Below, in pieces: positions 1 through 8,250 of a stretch of 64,000 nucleotides of DNA. The first letter of the stretch is position 1; the number at the start of each line of letters is the position of its first letter. The notes beneath the pieces were generated by a model. The model did no database searches and was not told where the DNA came from. It saw nothing but the letters and a program-made list of their open reading frames with translations. Both the position numbers and the translations under genes were made by a program. Source of the stretch: JACPFN01 sp964406135 (GTDB lineage Bacteria; Babelota; Babeliae; Babelales; Chromulinivoraceae); contig CAYOQO010000003.1 of the NCBI GenBank assembly GCA_964406135.1, positions 1-64,000 of the forward strand. Direction: 5' to 3'.

Positions 1-3000
1 GCTAACTTTGTAACCAATGCAAAACGAATATTGCTTGCAATATCCCACTGACGCAACGTATTTCCTGAACTTAAAAATCCACGAACCATAAATACATAAC
101 CCTTATCTTCAAAATCTTGCAGCCGAACAAATGGTTGTGGCACTTTTAACACATCATGATCTTCTTCCAAAACTTTAAAACAAATTTCACGCACTAATTG
201 AATATCAGTACCAAATGGAACACAAAAAATAATATCATCAAATCCAATATAATTTCGTGCATAATTCCAATTATAAAGTGATGTTTTGAGTACCGTTGAA
301 TTTGGTACCACAATGTTTACTGAATTTTTTCTTCTCAAAATTACGGCACGAGGACTAATTTTTCGAACAACTCCCATGACTTCATCATCAATTTTTACAT
401 AGTCACCAAGTTTTAATGGACGTTGCACTAAAATAAAAAAATATGCTACAAAATCGGTAAATAAATCTTTAAATGACCAACCAAATGTTGCAAGACCCAC
501 AAATGAAACATAGGTCACTACAAATCCCAATTTTGATTGAATACAAGCAATCATAATTGCCACAATGATAATCACATAGCGCGAAATAATGGTTACCGTA
601 TTTTGAATTCCAGGATCAACATATTGAATATCAAATACTCGTTGCAGCACAAATTTTTTGAACAAATATGCAATAAAAACACCAAAACATGTCATCAATA
701 AAATATATATTAAATTTAATATTCGAAACGATTCTGGTGTAACTTTGCCCAAAGCGTTCGCAGTTTCAAATTTTACCAATTCATACATCGCAATTTTTTT
801 TAAGGTGCTATAGGTAAAACCATAACCCCACACATACGCGCACATGACCATTGCAATCACAGCAAAAATCAGCATTAAACAAATTACGTAGATTGCATAC
901 CATGTTTTTGCATATTCAAAACGTTCAGAACTGGTTGAAACATGATCATTTTGTGAGAAAAAAAATATTCGAGTGTATTGTTTCATTAAAGTATATGCTA
1001 CAAATAATCCAATAAGCACACACATGGTTAAAAATAAGTTCCAAAACATATGCCACATTAAAGTTCCATAACCACCAAGGTACGGATCACTTAAAATAAG
1101 TAAGCTAAATACACCCAATAAAAATAGATAATAATAACGATCAAGAGCCACAACAAATCTTTGTCCTAAAGATGTTTTTGGTAAAAGTTGTAACAACTCT
1201 TCCTTATCTAAAGAAAAAATAATCGAAACAAAAATAACAACATGATAAATTCTAAGCAAAATACTTGGCAACTCTGTTTGTTGATTGAGCATAACCACTA
1301 TCAACATTTTACGAAGTACTAAAATAACAATGGTTGAAATTGAAAAAAAAGAAAAAATAAAAGAAAATCGTTCAATCAATCGCTTACTTAAAAGCTCGTA
1401 ATCAAACTTTCGATTAATCACAATAAAATGAGCCAAAATTCTTCGTGAAGCATAAATCCAAAAAACAATCGAATACAAATAAAATAAAATAAGCAACGCT
1501 ATGGGCACATCAAAGAAAAATTCATAAGCCAAACATAAAGACCAACAATACAATGGCTTTAAAACTTCAATTAAAAATCCAATCGCAATTGCCAATAATT
1601 GTCGATATTTGTACAATGGATTAAATGAATCATGACTTATTGATATTAAGTTTTTATACAAAGTTGGAAGTGTTGCCTGCAAAAATAAATACAGAAAAAA
1701 AATAAGAAACAGAATAAAAAACAAGCCAATCAAACCACCAATACCAAAATTTGAAAGATTATATGCAATTTTATGTAATGTAATTTTTGAAAAATAGGTC
1801 CAAACAATCCCAAAAATTCCTTTTACAAATAACACACAGTTCGGAAAAATATTTTTAATTCCTTCCCAGGTCACAGCGCTCATCGAACGATGCCATACTC
1901 CAATCACATTAAATTCATGCAAAATCGTATTAACATACTCTAATGATTCTTCTTGAATTTCAATCATCTGTGCATACATTTCTGCATTGTGTAACATAAT
2001 TTCATGCTGCTCTTCCAGCTGTTTAACCAACTGATCAAGCATCACTAACGTTTCTGTCCATTTTTTGTGAGTTACTCCTGAAGCAGCAGGAATCAATCCT
2101 TTTGCTTTTTCTTGCTGAATTTTCACATGAGCTAAAATACGCTGTAAATCTTTCACATGATGCTCTGCAACAACAACTTCATCTTGAGACGATTTAATTT
2201 CATGCATCAATGATTGATGTAATTTTTGATACGCAACTCGCTCTTTTTCAAATGTTTCTGAATTTTTAATATGCCCTTGTAAAATTTCATACAATAATTT
2301 TACAGTATCTTTCGTAATTTTTGATTGCAATGCTTTTGCATCCTGCACCAAAATATCAACTTTAATTTTAAACAACATCCGATCAAAGGTAACCACCGTT
2401 GCATAAGCTTGAGCTAGACTGTACATTGCAAAATTTTCAGAAGTTGCATGAGTTTGATATTCAATTTCTTCAATTTGTTTTAAACTTTGCATTTTAATTT
2501 TAAATCGAAGTCGTAATCGATCTAAATCTTCTTGAGCTTGCAGTTTTTTTTGCGCTACATCATGACGTAATTTAATTAAATCAGCTTTTACAGATTCATA
2601 TATTTTTTGCTGTTCTTGATTTTTTTGTTGATACAATGCAACATCAGCTACATCAATATACAAACGATGCCGAACAACATCTGCTTGTTCAGAAAGTAGA
2701 TGAACTCGTTCTTGAATAACAGATTCTTTAGAATTTAAAAATTCAAATTGTTTTTGATGTAAATTAAGCTGCAATGATAACAATTCTTTTTCTTTTAAAA
2801 TCAGATCTTTTTCTAAATCAAGCAATAAAATATCTTCTTTATTCATGCCTGGTTGCTTTTTTTTATCCTCAATCATTTGTTGAATGTGACTAAACTCTTT
2901 TTCCTTATTTGACAACAAATGTTCTTCTTTTGAAATTGAAAAAGAAAGCTCTTCTTTTTGTTCTAGTAATTTTTGAACTTGCTCTTGCTGTAAAAAATAT

Positions 3001-3488
3001 TTTGTTGTCATATTTTGAAAATCAAGAAAAGTATACAATGATTTTTCTTCTAAAATGTTTGATTGATGCATCGATTGAGAAAAATATTTTTCCCAAAAAT
3101 CAATATGTGAAGCTAACAATTCTAAAGTTTTTTCTTGAGCTTCTTTAATATCTTTTAAAATTAATGATAATTTTTGAAATAATTGAATTTTTTTCTGAAC
3201 TATTGATGCATTTTGAATATTGATTGATTCTTGCAGTTCATGAATTTGCTGAGAAAAATATTGTATCTTTTCTTGAGAAATTTCTGCAAAATCTTTCCAT
3301 TGCTGCGAAAGAAGCGCAAGCTCTTTGTGTAAATTTTCAACATTTTTATGACGCGCTGTTGCATCAAGACCCAACAAAATTCGAATTTTGGGAGGTGCAA
3401 TTTCATCTTTTAAATTACTGCCCAGTTCAATACTGTGCACCATGTGAGATATCAACAGCAGGCATAATGCTTTTTTGACAACCTGCAT
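1..3488 (-). CDS. MscS-family mechanosensitive channel with giant coiled-coil N-terminus, 3' end outside window
   Basis: From the ATG at 3488-3486 a frame stays open to the left edge, so at least 1,162 codons are present and the C-terminus is missing. Residues 1-20 look like a signal peptide. About residues 45-540 are Gln/Glu/Lys-rich helix typical of coiled coil. From about residue 560 roughly eight membrane segments follow. The last one (near residues 963-985) is the pore-like helix, followed by FVGLATFGWSFKDLFTDF and the MscS beta domain with QRPLKLGDYVKI and IVVPNSTVL. The last visible residues resemble the start of the MscS C-terminal alpha/beta domain, so perhaps only a few dozen residues are lost. 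By family, such proteins release solutes on osmotic downshock from the inner membrane; the long exported N-terminal part recalls MscK/MscM. Family assignment is firm, specific function inferred. Confidence 0.88.
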   Translation of the reverse strand, partial: MQVVKKALCLLLISHMVHSIELGSNLKDEIAPPKIRILLGLDATARHKNVENLHKELALLSQQWKDFAEISQEKIQYFSQQIHELQESINIQNASIVQKKIQLFQKLSLILKDIKEAQEKTLELLASHIDFWEKYFSQSMHQSNILEEKSLYTFLDFQNMTTKYFLQQEQVQKLLEQKEELSFSISKEEHLLSNKEKEFSHIQQMIEDKKKQPGMNKEDILLLDLEKDLILKEKELLSLQLNLHQKQFEFLNSKESVIQERVHLLSEQADVVRHRLYIDVADVALYQQKNQEQQKIYESVKADLIKLRHDVAQKKLQAQEDLDRLRLRFKIKMQSLKQIEEIEYQTHATSENFAMYSLAQAYATVVTFDRMLFKIKVDILVQDAKALQSKITKDTVKLLYEILQGHIKNSETFEKERVAYQKLHQSLMHEIKSSQDEVVVAEHHVKDLQRILAHVKIQQEKAKGLIPAASGVTHKKWTETLVMLDQLVKQLEEQHEIMLHNAEMYAQMIEIQEESLEYVNTILHEFNVIGVWHRSMSAVTWEGIKNIFPNCVLFVKGIFGIVWTYFSKITLHKIAYNLSNFGIGGLIGLFFILFLIFFLYLFLQATLPTLYKNLISISHDSFNPLYKYRQLLAIAIGFLIEVLKPLYCWSLCLAYEFFFDVPIALLILFYLYSIVFWIYASRRILAHFIVINRKFDYELLSKRLIERFSFIFSFFSISTIVILVLRKMLIVVMLNQQTELPSILLRIYHVVIFVSIIFSLDKEELLQLLPKTSLGQRFVVALDRYYYLFLLGVFSLLILSDPYLGGYGTLMWHMFWNLFLTMCVLIGLFVAYTLMKQYTRIFFFSQNDHVSTSSERFEYAKTWYAIYVICLMLIFAVIAMVMCAYVWGYGFTYSTLKKIAMYELVKFETANALGKVTPESFRILNLIYILLMTCFGVFIAYLFKKFVLQRVFDIQYVDPGIQNTVTIISRYVIIIVAIMIACIQSKLGFVVTYVSFVGLATFGWSFKDLFTDFVAYFFILVQRPLKLGDYVKIDDEVMGVVRKISPRAVILRRKNSVNIVVPNSTVLKTSLYNWNYARNYIGFDDIIFCVPFGTDIQLVREICFKVLEEDHDVLKVPQPFVRLQDFEDKGYVFMVRGFLSSGNTLRQWDIASNIRFALVTKL

Positions 3489-3566
3489 AGTTTTTCCTTA
3501 GAACGTAACAAAATTTTGATAGTTGGTAGTAATATTCTTCAAAGGTACTCAATATTACAAAATCGA

Positions 3567-4094
3567 TCAATCGATTTTTTCTAATTTTTGCAATCGATAA
3601 AAATTATTCCAACCAGCTGTAACATACTTTGCAAGTACCACCACATTTATATTTGAAGCATTCATAGGATTTAAAATTGCCATTTGATAGACCTGCGCTT
3701 CTTGATCAAGCAAATCAAGCATCAAAAATAAACGTAACATTACAACTTTTTGAGCATTACTACAAAAAAAATTCATATGATTGTGCACATACAATAAAAA
3801 ATCAAAAAATTCTGGAACACAAATATTGGAAGGAAGCTGATACAGACAAAGTTTCATAATATCATGAACAAATGGTACATGCTCTACAGCTACTTGAGAT
3901 TCAATTTCAATATTTAAAAATTCATATACATTATTTTTTTTTTGAAGGCTGCACCAAATTAATGAACCAGAAGTCAGTAACATTGCCTGATCATTTTTTG
4001 AAAAAATTGCAACAATCTTTCCATATTTTTGATGCAACAAAGTTGCTTTATAACTATACGGAATATGATTTTTAATAACAAAAGCTAACTGCAT
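3567..4094 (-). CDS. Hypothetical protein, possible divergent RecO
   Basis: A 175-residue protein without signal peptide or membrane segment. The first 75 residues read like the small OB-fold of the recombination mediator RecO: a short strand, then HQKYGKIVAIFSK, then a strand ending in a NVYEFLNIEIE-like stretch. The rest is helical, with VPFVHDIMKLCLYQLP and a later hydrophobic helix (VVMLRLFLMLDLL), where RecO has its helical core. It is shorter than normal RecO (about 240 residues) and shows no zinc-finger cysteines. RecO would load RecA with RecR in repair. The resemblance is a pattern impression, not a motif match, so this could equally be an unknown cytoplasmic protein. Confidence 0.4.
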   Translation of the reverse strand: MQLAFVIKNHIPYSYKATLLHQKYGKIVAIFSKNDQAMLLTSGSLIWCSLQKKNNVYEFLNIEIESQVAVEHVPFVHDIMKLCLYQLPSNICVPEFFDFLLYVHNHMNFFCSNAQKVVMLRLFLMLDLLDQEAQVYQMAILNPMNASNINVVVLAKYVTAGWNNFYRLQKLEKID

Positions 4095-4179
4095 AAATAC
4101 TCAAAATTATTGCATTATTTACAAAATATTTCATAATTATTCATAAATTTTATAAATTGAAGGTTTTAAAGAGTTTTAT

Positions 4180-4488
4180 ATGAAAATAACTTTGTCTATG
4201 ATACTTGTTTTATCTTTAATCTCAACACCAATTGAAACAGTAGAAAATAAAGAACTGAAAAAACGAGAGAGTTCTTCAAAATTTAAAAATCTAACAATTA
4301 GAATTCCAAAAAATAATATACCTGCAGAAGCTTTTCGTATTCAAGGTCCACTAAATCAACCCGATGATCTTGATTGGTCAATTTGCAGAGTTATTCTTAT
4401 TACTCTTGCTATAGCCACAGGCGTCACGGTTTACCAACAACTGTTTCCTGTTGTTACCAGACCAATTCCTAAAAATTCACAACGCTAA
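4180..4488 (+). CDS. Small exported or membrane protein, unknown function
   Basis: A 102-residue protein. The N-terminus (MKITLSMILVLSLIS) is a signal peptide or anchor, followed by a charged Lys/Ser-rich stretch. A second hydrophobic helix near residues 68-90 (ICRVILITLAIATGVTVY) would place the C-terminus at a membrane. A purine-rich stretch (AAAGAG) sits shortly before the ATG. The 3' end overlaps the convergent gene at 4477-6555 by 12 bases. No family is recognised; it fits the many short exported proteins of this genome. Confidence 0.55.
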   Translation: MKITLSMILVLSLISTPIETVENKELKKRESSSKFKNLTIRIPKNNIPAEAFRIQGPLNQPDDLDWSICRVILITLAIATGVTVYQQLFPVVTRPIPKNSQR

Positions 4489-6555
4489 CTCTTCTAAAAA
4501 TGCTTTACGATGAAACGGATGACCTAAAAATCTTTTTACCATCTCATATGCATGTCGCGAACCGCCAGGACTTAAAATTTCAGTAACATACTGCATACCA
4601 ACTTCATGATTAAAAATACCATGCTTGTGAATATAAAAAAACAGATCTGCAGCAATAACTTTAGACCAAACATGTGCATAATATAATGCCGCATGATGAT
4701 TATCCGTAATTGGCAAAAAGCTCATTTCGAAATGATTTTGCGAAACATACGCAATATGTTTAAAAACTTTTTTATGCAATTTTTCAATCACATGATGAGC
4801 ATTTTTTGTAACATCTTGACATAAATTTAAGGTTACTAAACTGAAAAAAAGTTGTTGCATTGTTTTAGTTGCTCGACCAAATTTTTCTCGAGCAATCAAT
4901 TGTTCAATATCAAAACGACGCAACATTTCCTGGGTATATTGATGATGACTCAACTCTTGCAATAGCTCCGGTTGCAAAACCCAATGTCTTAAAACTTCTG
5001 AAGGAACTTTTGCAAAATCATAGGGCACTTGATTTCCTGAAAATTGTGAAAATCTTGTTGCACCAAAAATATTATGTAAAGCATCACCCATCTGCATAAA
5101 TAGATTTTGAAGCTGTGCAAATGTTAAACAAGTTGGTTGATTTTTTTCTTGGTTTAAATGAGCAACAATTACACAAGATCCAACACACGGAATACTGCAA
5201 TCATCACGAATTGCAGGAATCATCATCAATTGCTGCATACCATCATCATGTTTTGTTGCTCGTGCATACAAATCAAAAAATAAATATCCCAAAATTCCTT
5301 GATGTTTCATTGATCGAATTCGATAACACAAAACATCAGGAGCCCAAGAATTTTCAAAATCTTGTTGTTCAAATTCAATATGAAAAAATTTACTTAACTG
5401 TTGCAACATCGTTGGCAACACATGGAACAATGGGAAATATTCTGAAATCTTTGCATCATTAATTTTAAAATGTTTCTTTTGATAATGCTTCATCACAAAA
5501 TCTTGATCCCATGGTTGCATTTTTTTATCAGAAGTTAAAACAACAGAAGCTGGTAAATAACGCATCATGCTTGCAAATTCTGCATCATCATACGATTGAA
5601 CTTCTTTAATCATATTCCATAAAAAATGCTCTGCTTTTTTTGGAGTTTTAATCATTTCTTGATCAAGTTGGTATGCAGCAAAATTTTCAAATCCTAAAAG
5701 CTTTGAAAACTCTTGTCGTTTTGTTTGTAAATCATACAAAATTGCTTCATTTTGAAGATAACCTTTTTGTTGATACAATAAAAAAAATTCTTTTCGTGTT
5801 GCTGCATTTTGACAATATTGCATGACGTTTTGATAGGTACATTCATCTGTTGGCAAAATATAATTTTTTTCATCGTCTTGTGACAATGTTGCTAAAAATT
5901 CTGATGATAATCCTCGTAAATCTTCTGGTTCCACGATTAAATGACGTTGATCATGAAAAACATTACTGCAAAATTTTCCAGCTAAATGATTCATTTCATG
6001 TTCTAATTCCACCAACATATTTCGATCAGGAATTGATAAGTTTAAACCTTGTCGTGCAAATTGCACAAAACTATTTTCAAGGAAAAAAGTTACCGGTTTA
6101 ATATGTCGATAGGGATCTTTTCCATATTTTTCATATTCATCAAGAGCTTGATACAAAGTTACATTGCGCGTCAACAAATCACGTACATGTTCGTCAAGTT
6201 CCAAAAGTGCTACATTTGCAGCAGTTTGAATACCACTATCTTCTGAAAGCTTTGCAAGCATCTGCAATATTTTTTGATAGGTCAAAAAGTGAAAATATGC
6301 TTGTTCGTACACAAGCAAAGTGTTTGCATACGTTCGTTTTTCTGCTGGAACTTGATCAATTTTTACAAAAGCTTGTTTTAAAAGATCCACAGTTTGTTGT
6401 TCAAGCTCATAAACCTCTTCTGATGTTTTTGGAATTAACGATGTAATTTGTTCCAAATCAACTCGAGAACACAAACGCTCTTGTACAACTTTTTTTCTTT
6501 TACATCCTGAAAGAATTACCAAACATATCAAAACAGCAATTTTAAAATTTTTCAT
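4477..6555 (-). CDS. M3-family oligopeptidase-like lipoprotein, catalytic residues lost
   Basis: A 692-residue protein with a lipoprotein signal (VILSGC, lipidated Cys18). The C-terminal half follows the M3 (thimet oligopeptidase/PepF/Dcp) fold closely: FSGNQVPYDF, a PSEVLRHW block, and near the end YYAHVWSKVIAADLF and GGSRHA. Where active M3 enzymes have H-E-x-G-H, this protein reads M-Q-M-G-D (residues 487-491), and the downstream glutamate ligand (FVExPSQ in the family) is Lys516 in FAKVPSE. The D491 to K516 spacing of 25 matches the family, so the alignment is secure. Both zinc histidines, the catalytic glutamate and the third ligand are therefore replaced. It probably binds peptides or partners without cleaving. 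The start ATG follows AAAGGATATTAAGGT. Confidence 0.88.
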   Translation of the reverse strand: MKNFKIAVLICLVILSGCKRKKVVQERLCSRVDLEQITSLIPKTSEEVYELEQQTVDLLKQAFVKIDQVPAEKRTYANTLLVYEQAYFHFLTYQKILQMLAKLSEDSGIQTAANVALLELDEHVRDLLTRNVTLYQALDEYEKYGKDPYRHIKPVTFFLENSFVQFARQGLNLSIPDRNMLVELEHEMNHLAGKFCSNVFHDQRHLIVEPEDLRGLSSEFLATLSQDDEKNYILPTDECTYQNVMQYCQNAATRKEFFLLYQQKGYLQNEAILYDLQTKRQEFSKLLGFENFAAYQLDQEMIKTPKKAEHFLWNMIKEVQSYDDAEFASMMRYLPASVVLTSDKKMQPWDQDFVMKHYQKKHFKINDAKISEYFPLFHVLPTMLQQLSKFFHIEFEQQDFENSWAPDVLCYRIRSMKHQGILGYLFFDLYARATKHDDGMQQLMMIPAIRDDCSIPCVGSCVIVAHLNQEKNQPTCLTFAQLQNLFMQMGDALHNIFGATRFSQFSGNQVPYDFAKVPSEVLRHWVLQPELLQELSHHQYTQEMLRRFDIEQLIAREKFGRATKTMQQLFFSLVTLNLCQDVTKNAHHVIEKLHKKVFKHIAYVSQNHFEMSFLPITDNHHAALYYAHVWSKVIAADLFFYIHKHGIFNHEVGMQYVTEILSPGGSRHAYEMVKRFLGHPFHRKAFLEELAL

Positions 6556-6689
6556 ACCTTAATATCCTTTTAAATTTAACATTATCTTTATGCATTACTG
6601 CATCGATAACCGCAAAACATCAGCCTAACACAGTTTTTTGGTATTGAATATTTCCTACCATTTTTTTAAAAATTTACACAAGCATCAAT

Positions 6690-6719
6690 TTGACAGTAAA
6701 GAAGAATTTTTACTAAGTT
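6690..6719 (+). promoter_or_regulatory. Sigma70-like promoter for the 6747 gene
   Basis: A perfect -35 TTGACA (6690-6695) is followed 18 bases later by a weak -10, TAAGTT (6714-6719). The gene start is about 28 bases further on. The -35 is strong and the -10 poor, so the exact -10 is uncertain. Confidence 0.4.
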
Positions 6720-6746
6720 ACAAGAAATTCAAAAAAGGAGAATTTA

Positions 6747-8246
6747 ATGATAAAAAAACTATTAATGTTAATGATTTCTTTATTTTGTGTTCAAACAGCG
6801 CACCCTGATACTACCAATACACTCATCAATATTGCTGAAGTAATCAGCACGATCAAAAAAACTCAAACAATATCTGAACACGAAAAATATAAGCGTATGA
6901 TTCAAGAAAATTTTGATCAACTAGCAAAACCATTTGATCAGCCTGCAGTCAATGGCGAAATTAAAGGCACTCGAGAAAGAATTAATACAGCAGCTTCAAA
7001 GCTTTTAGAACTTGCAGCCAGCAACAAATCAAATATAAATATCAACGATTTTGCAAAAAATTTATTACAACCTTGTTATCAATTAATTATTCAAAATTCA
7101 ATGTATCCATCCATTTTTTCAAAACAACAACAACTGCAAATCAATACTTTTTCTATTGCACCACATGAAGAAAAAAAAGCAGAATTTCAAATATATGACA
7201 TTTTAAATCGAATTTTTGTGTTATGGCATCTGACCAAAGTAATTTTTCAAGTACCGAGCGATCACAAAATTAAGCTTGAATGGCCAAATGCAGAACTTTC
7301 AATAGACCAATGGATAAAATTAACGCAAGATGCAGCAAACAAATTATGGGCATCGTTAGAGCCTGCAGTTCAAATGGCAGCTCAAGCACAAGAAAAAGAG
7401 CAAAAACAAATGCTTGCAGCAAAAAAAATACATGCCGCACAAAAAGAAAAATTTGAAAATCTTGTGCCAGCAGCTGAGCAATCTGATCAATTTAAAAAAA
7501 TTATGGATCTATTTATAAAATATATATCATCACAAAAACTCAATCATGCGATATTTACAAAATATGAATTTAATGAAAATGTAGGCCTTGCCATAGTTTA
7601 TTTAAAAATGATGGAACAAAAGCTCATCAATGAAGACAAGCTGCCAGAAGATGCATTACTTGCAGAAATCAAATTTTTACAATATCAGTTTGCACAGCAA
7701 ATTAATAAAATTTACAGTCATTATTTTAAAAAAGATCTTGGTGGTCACTTTGGAGATAAATTTTTAGTCATCAAACATAAATTTGCAGCACAGCCACAAG
7801 GTGAACCTATTGCAAATCTTGAAGAACTTGAGGCTGTTGAACTGCTCACTAATCTAATTGTGCTACTTGAAATGTATGAAACATTATTTTCTGAATCTAA
7901 CATTAATTTGCCATATTTTAACACGACGCGACCAGTACAAAAATGGATTGAGCAAACAGCTCATGCGGGATTTAAAGAACCTGCAGAATTTAGCGAAAAA
8001 TTAAAAAAATCAGTAAGTGAATGCTTACCTGCAGAACCAGAAAAAATAAACAAACTTTCTCTTGCGGCGCAAAACATAAAAGCTGGAGTTACTTTAGCAG
8101 GATCTGCAATTAAAGAAAAAGCAAAAAAAACAGGTGCTACCATTAAAGAATCAGCTCAGGCAACTCGTGGATGGTTAAGTTCTACTTGGCATTCATTTAA
8201 AAATTATATTACTCGTGATATCACCGAAGAGCTTGATGAACTTTAA
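6747..8246 (+). CDS. Exported helical protein, unknown function
   Basis: A 499-residue protein with a clear signal peptide (MIKKLLMLMISLFCVQTAHP) and a good ribosome site (AAAAGGAGAATTTA before ATG). The mature part is almost entirely alpha-helical, rich in Lys, Glu, Gln and Ala, with an Ala/Gln/Lys run near residues 210-235 that may form a coiled coil. The last 60 residues are Lys/Ala/Thr-rich and amphipathic before an acidic tail. No catalytic motif is visible. It stands alone on its strand, preceded by its own promoter, and ends 4 bases before the convergent uvrB. A periplasmic or secreted structural role is possible but nothing in the sequence defines one. Confidence 0.75.
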   Translation: MIKKLLMLMISLFCVQTAHPDTTNTLINIAEVISTIKKTQTISEHEKYKRMIQENFDQLAKPFDQPAVNGEIKGTRERINTAASKLLELAASNKSNININDFAKNLLQPCYQLIIQNSMYPSIFSKQQQLQINTFSIAPHEEKKAEFQIYDILNRIFVLWHLTKVIFQVPSDHKIKLEWPNAELSIDQWIKLTQDAANKLWASLEPAVQMAAQAQEKEQKQMLAAKKIHAAQKEKFENLVPAAEQSDQFKKIMDLFIKYISSQKLNHAIFTKYEFNENVGLAIVYLKMMEQKLINEDKLPEDALLAEIKFLQYQFAQQINKIYSHYFKKDLGGHFGDKFLVIKHKFAAQPQGEPIANLEELEAVELLTNLIVLLEMYETLFSESNINLPYFNTTRPVQKWIEQTAHAGFKEPAEFSEKLKKSVSECLPAEPEKINKLSLAAQNIKAGVTLAGSAIKEKAKKTGATIKESAQATRGWLSSTWHSFKNYITRDITEELDEL

Positions 8247-8250
8247 GTTT

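Noticed and set aside
2909..3478. Small ORFs on both strands within the first gene
   Set aside because: They are shadows of the open MscS frame, which has a signal peptide, coiled coil and a recognisable channel domain.
5115..5462. Plus-strand ORF opposite the M3-like gene
   Set aside because: It lies entirely antisense to a well-conserved domain, with no ribosome site and a poor composition.
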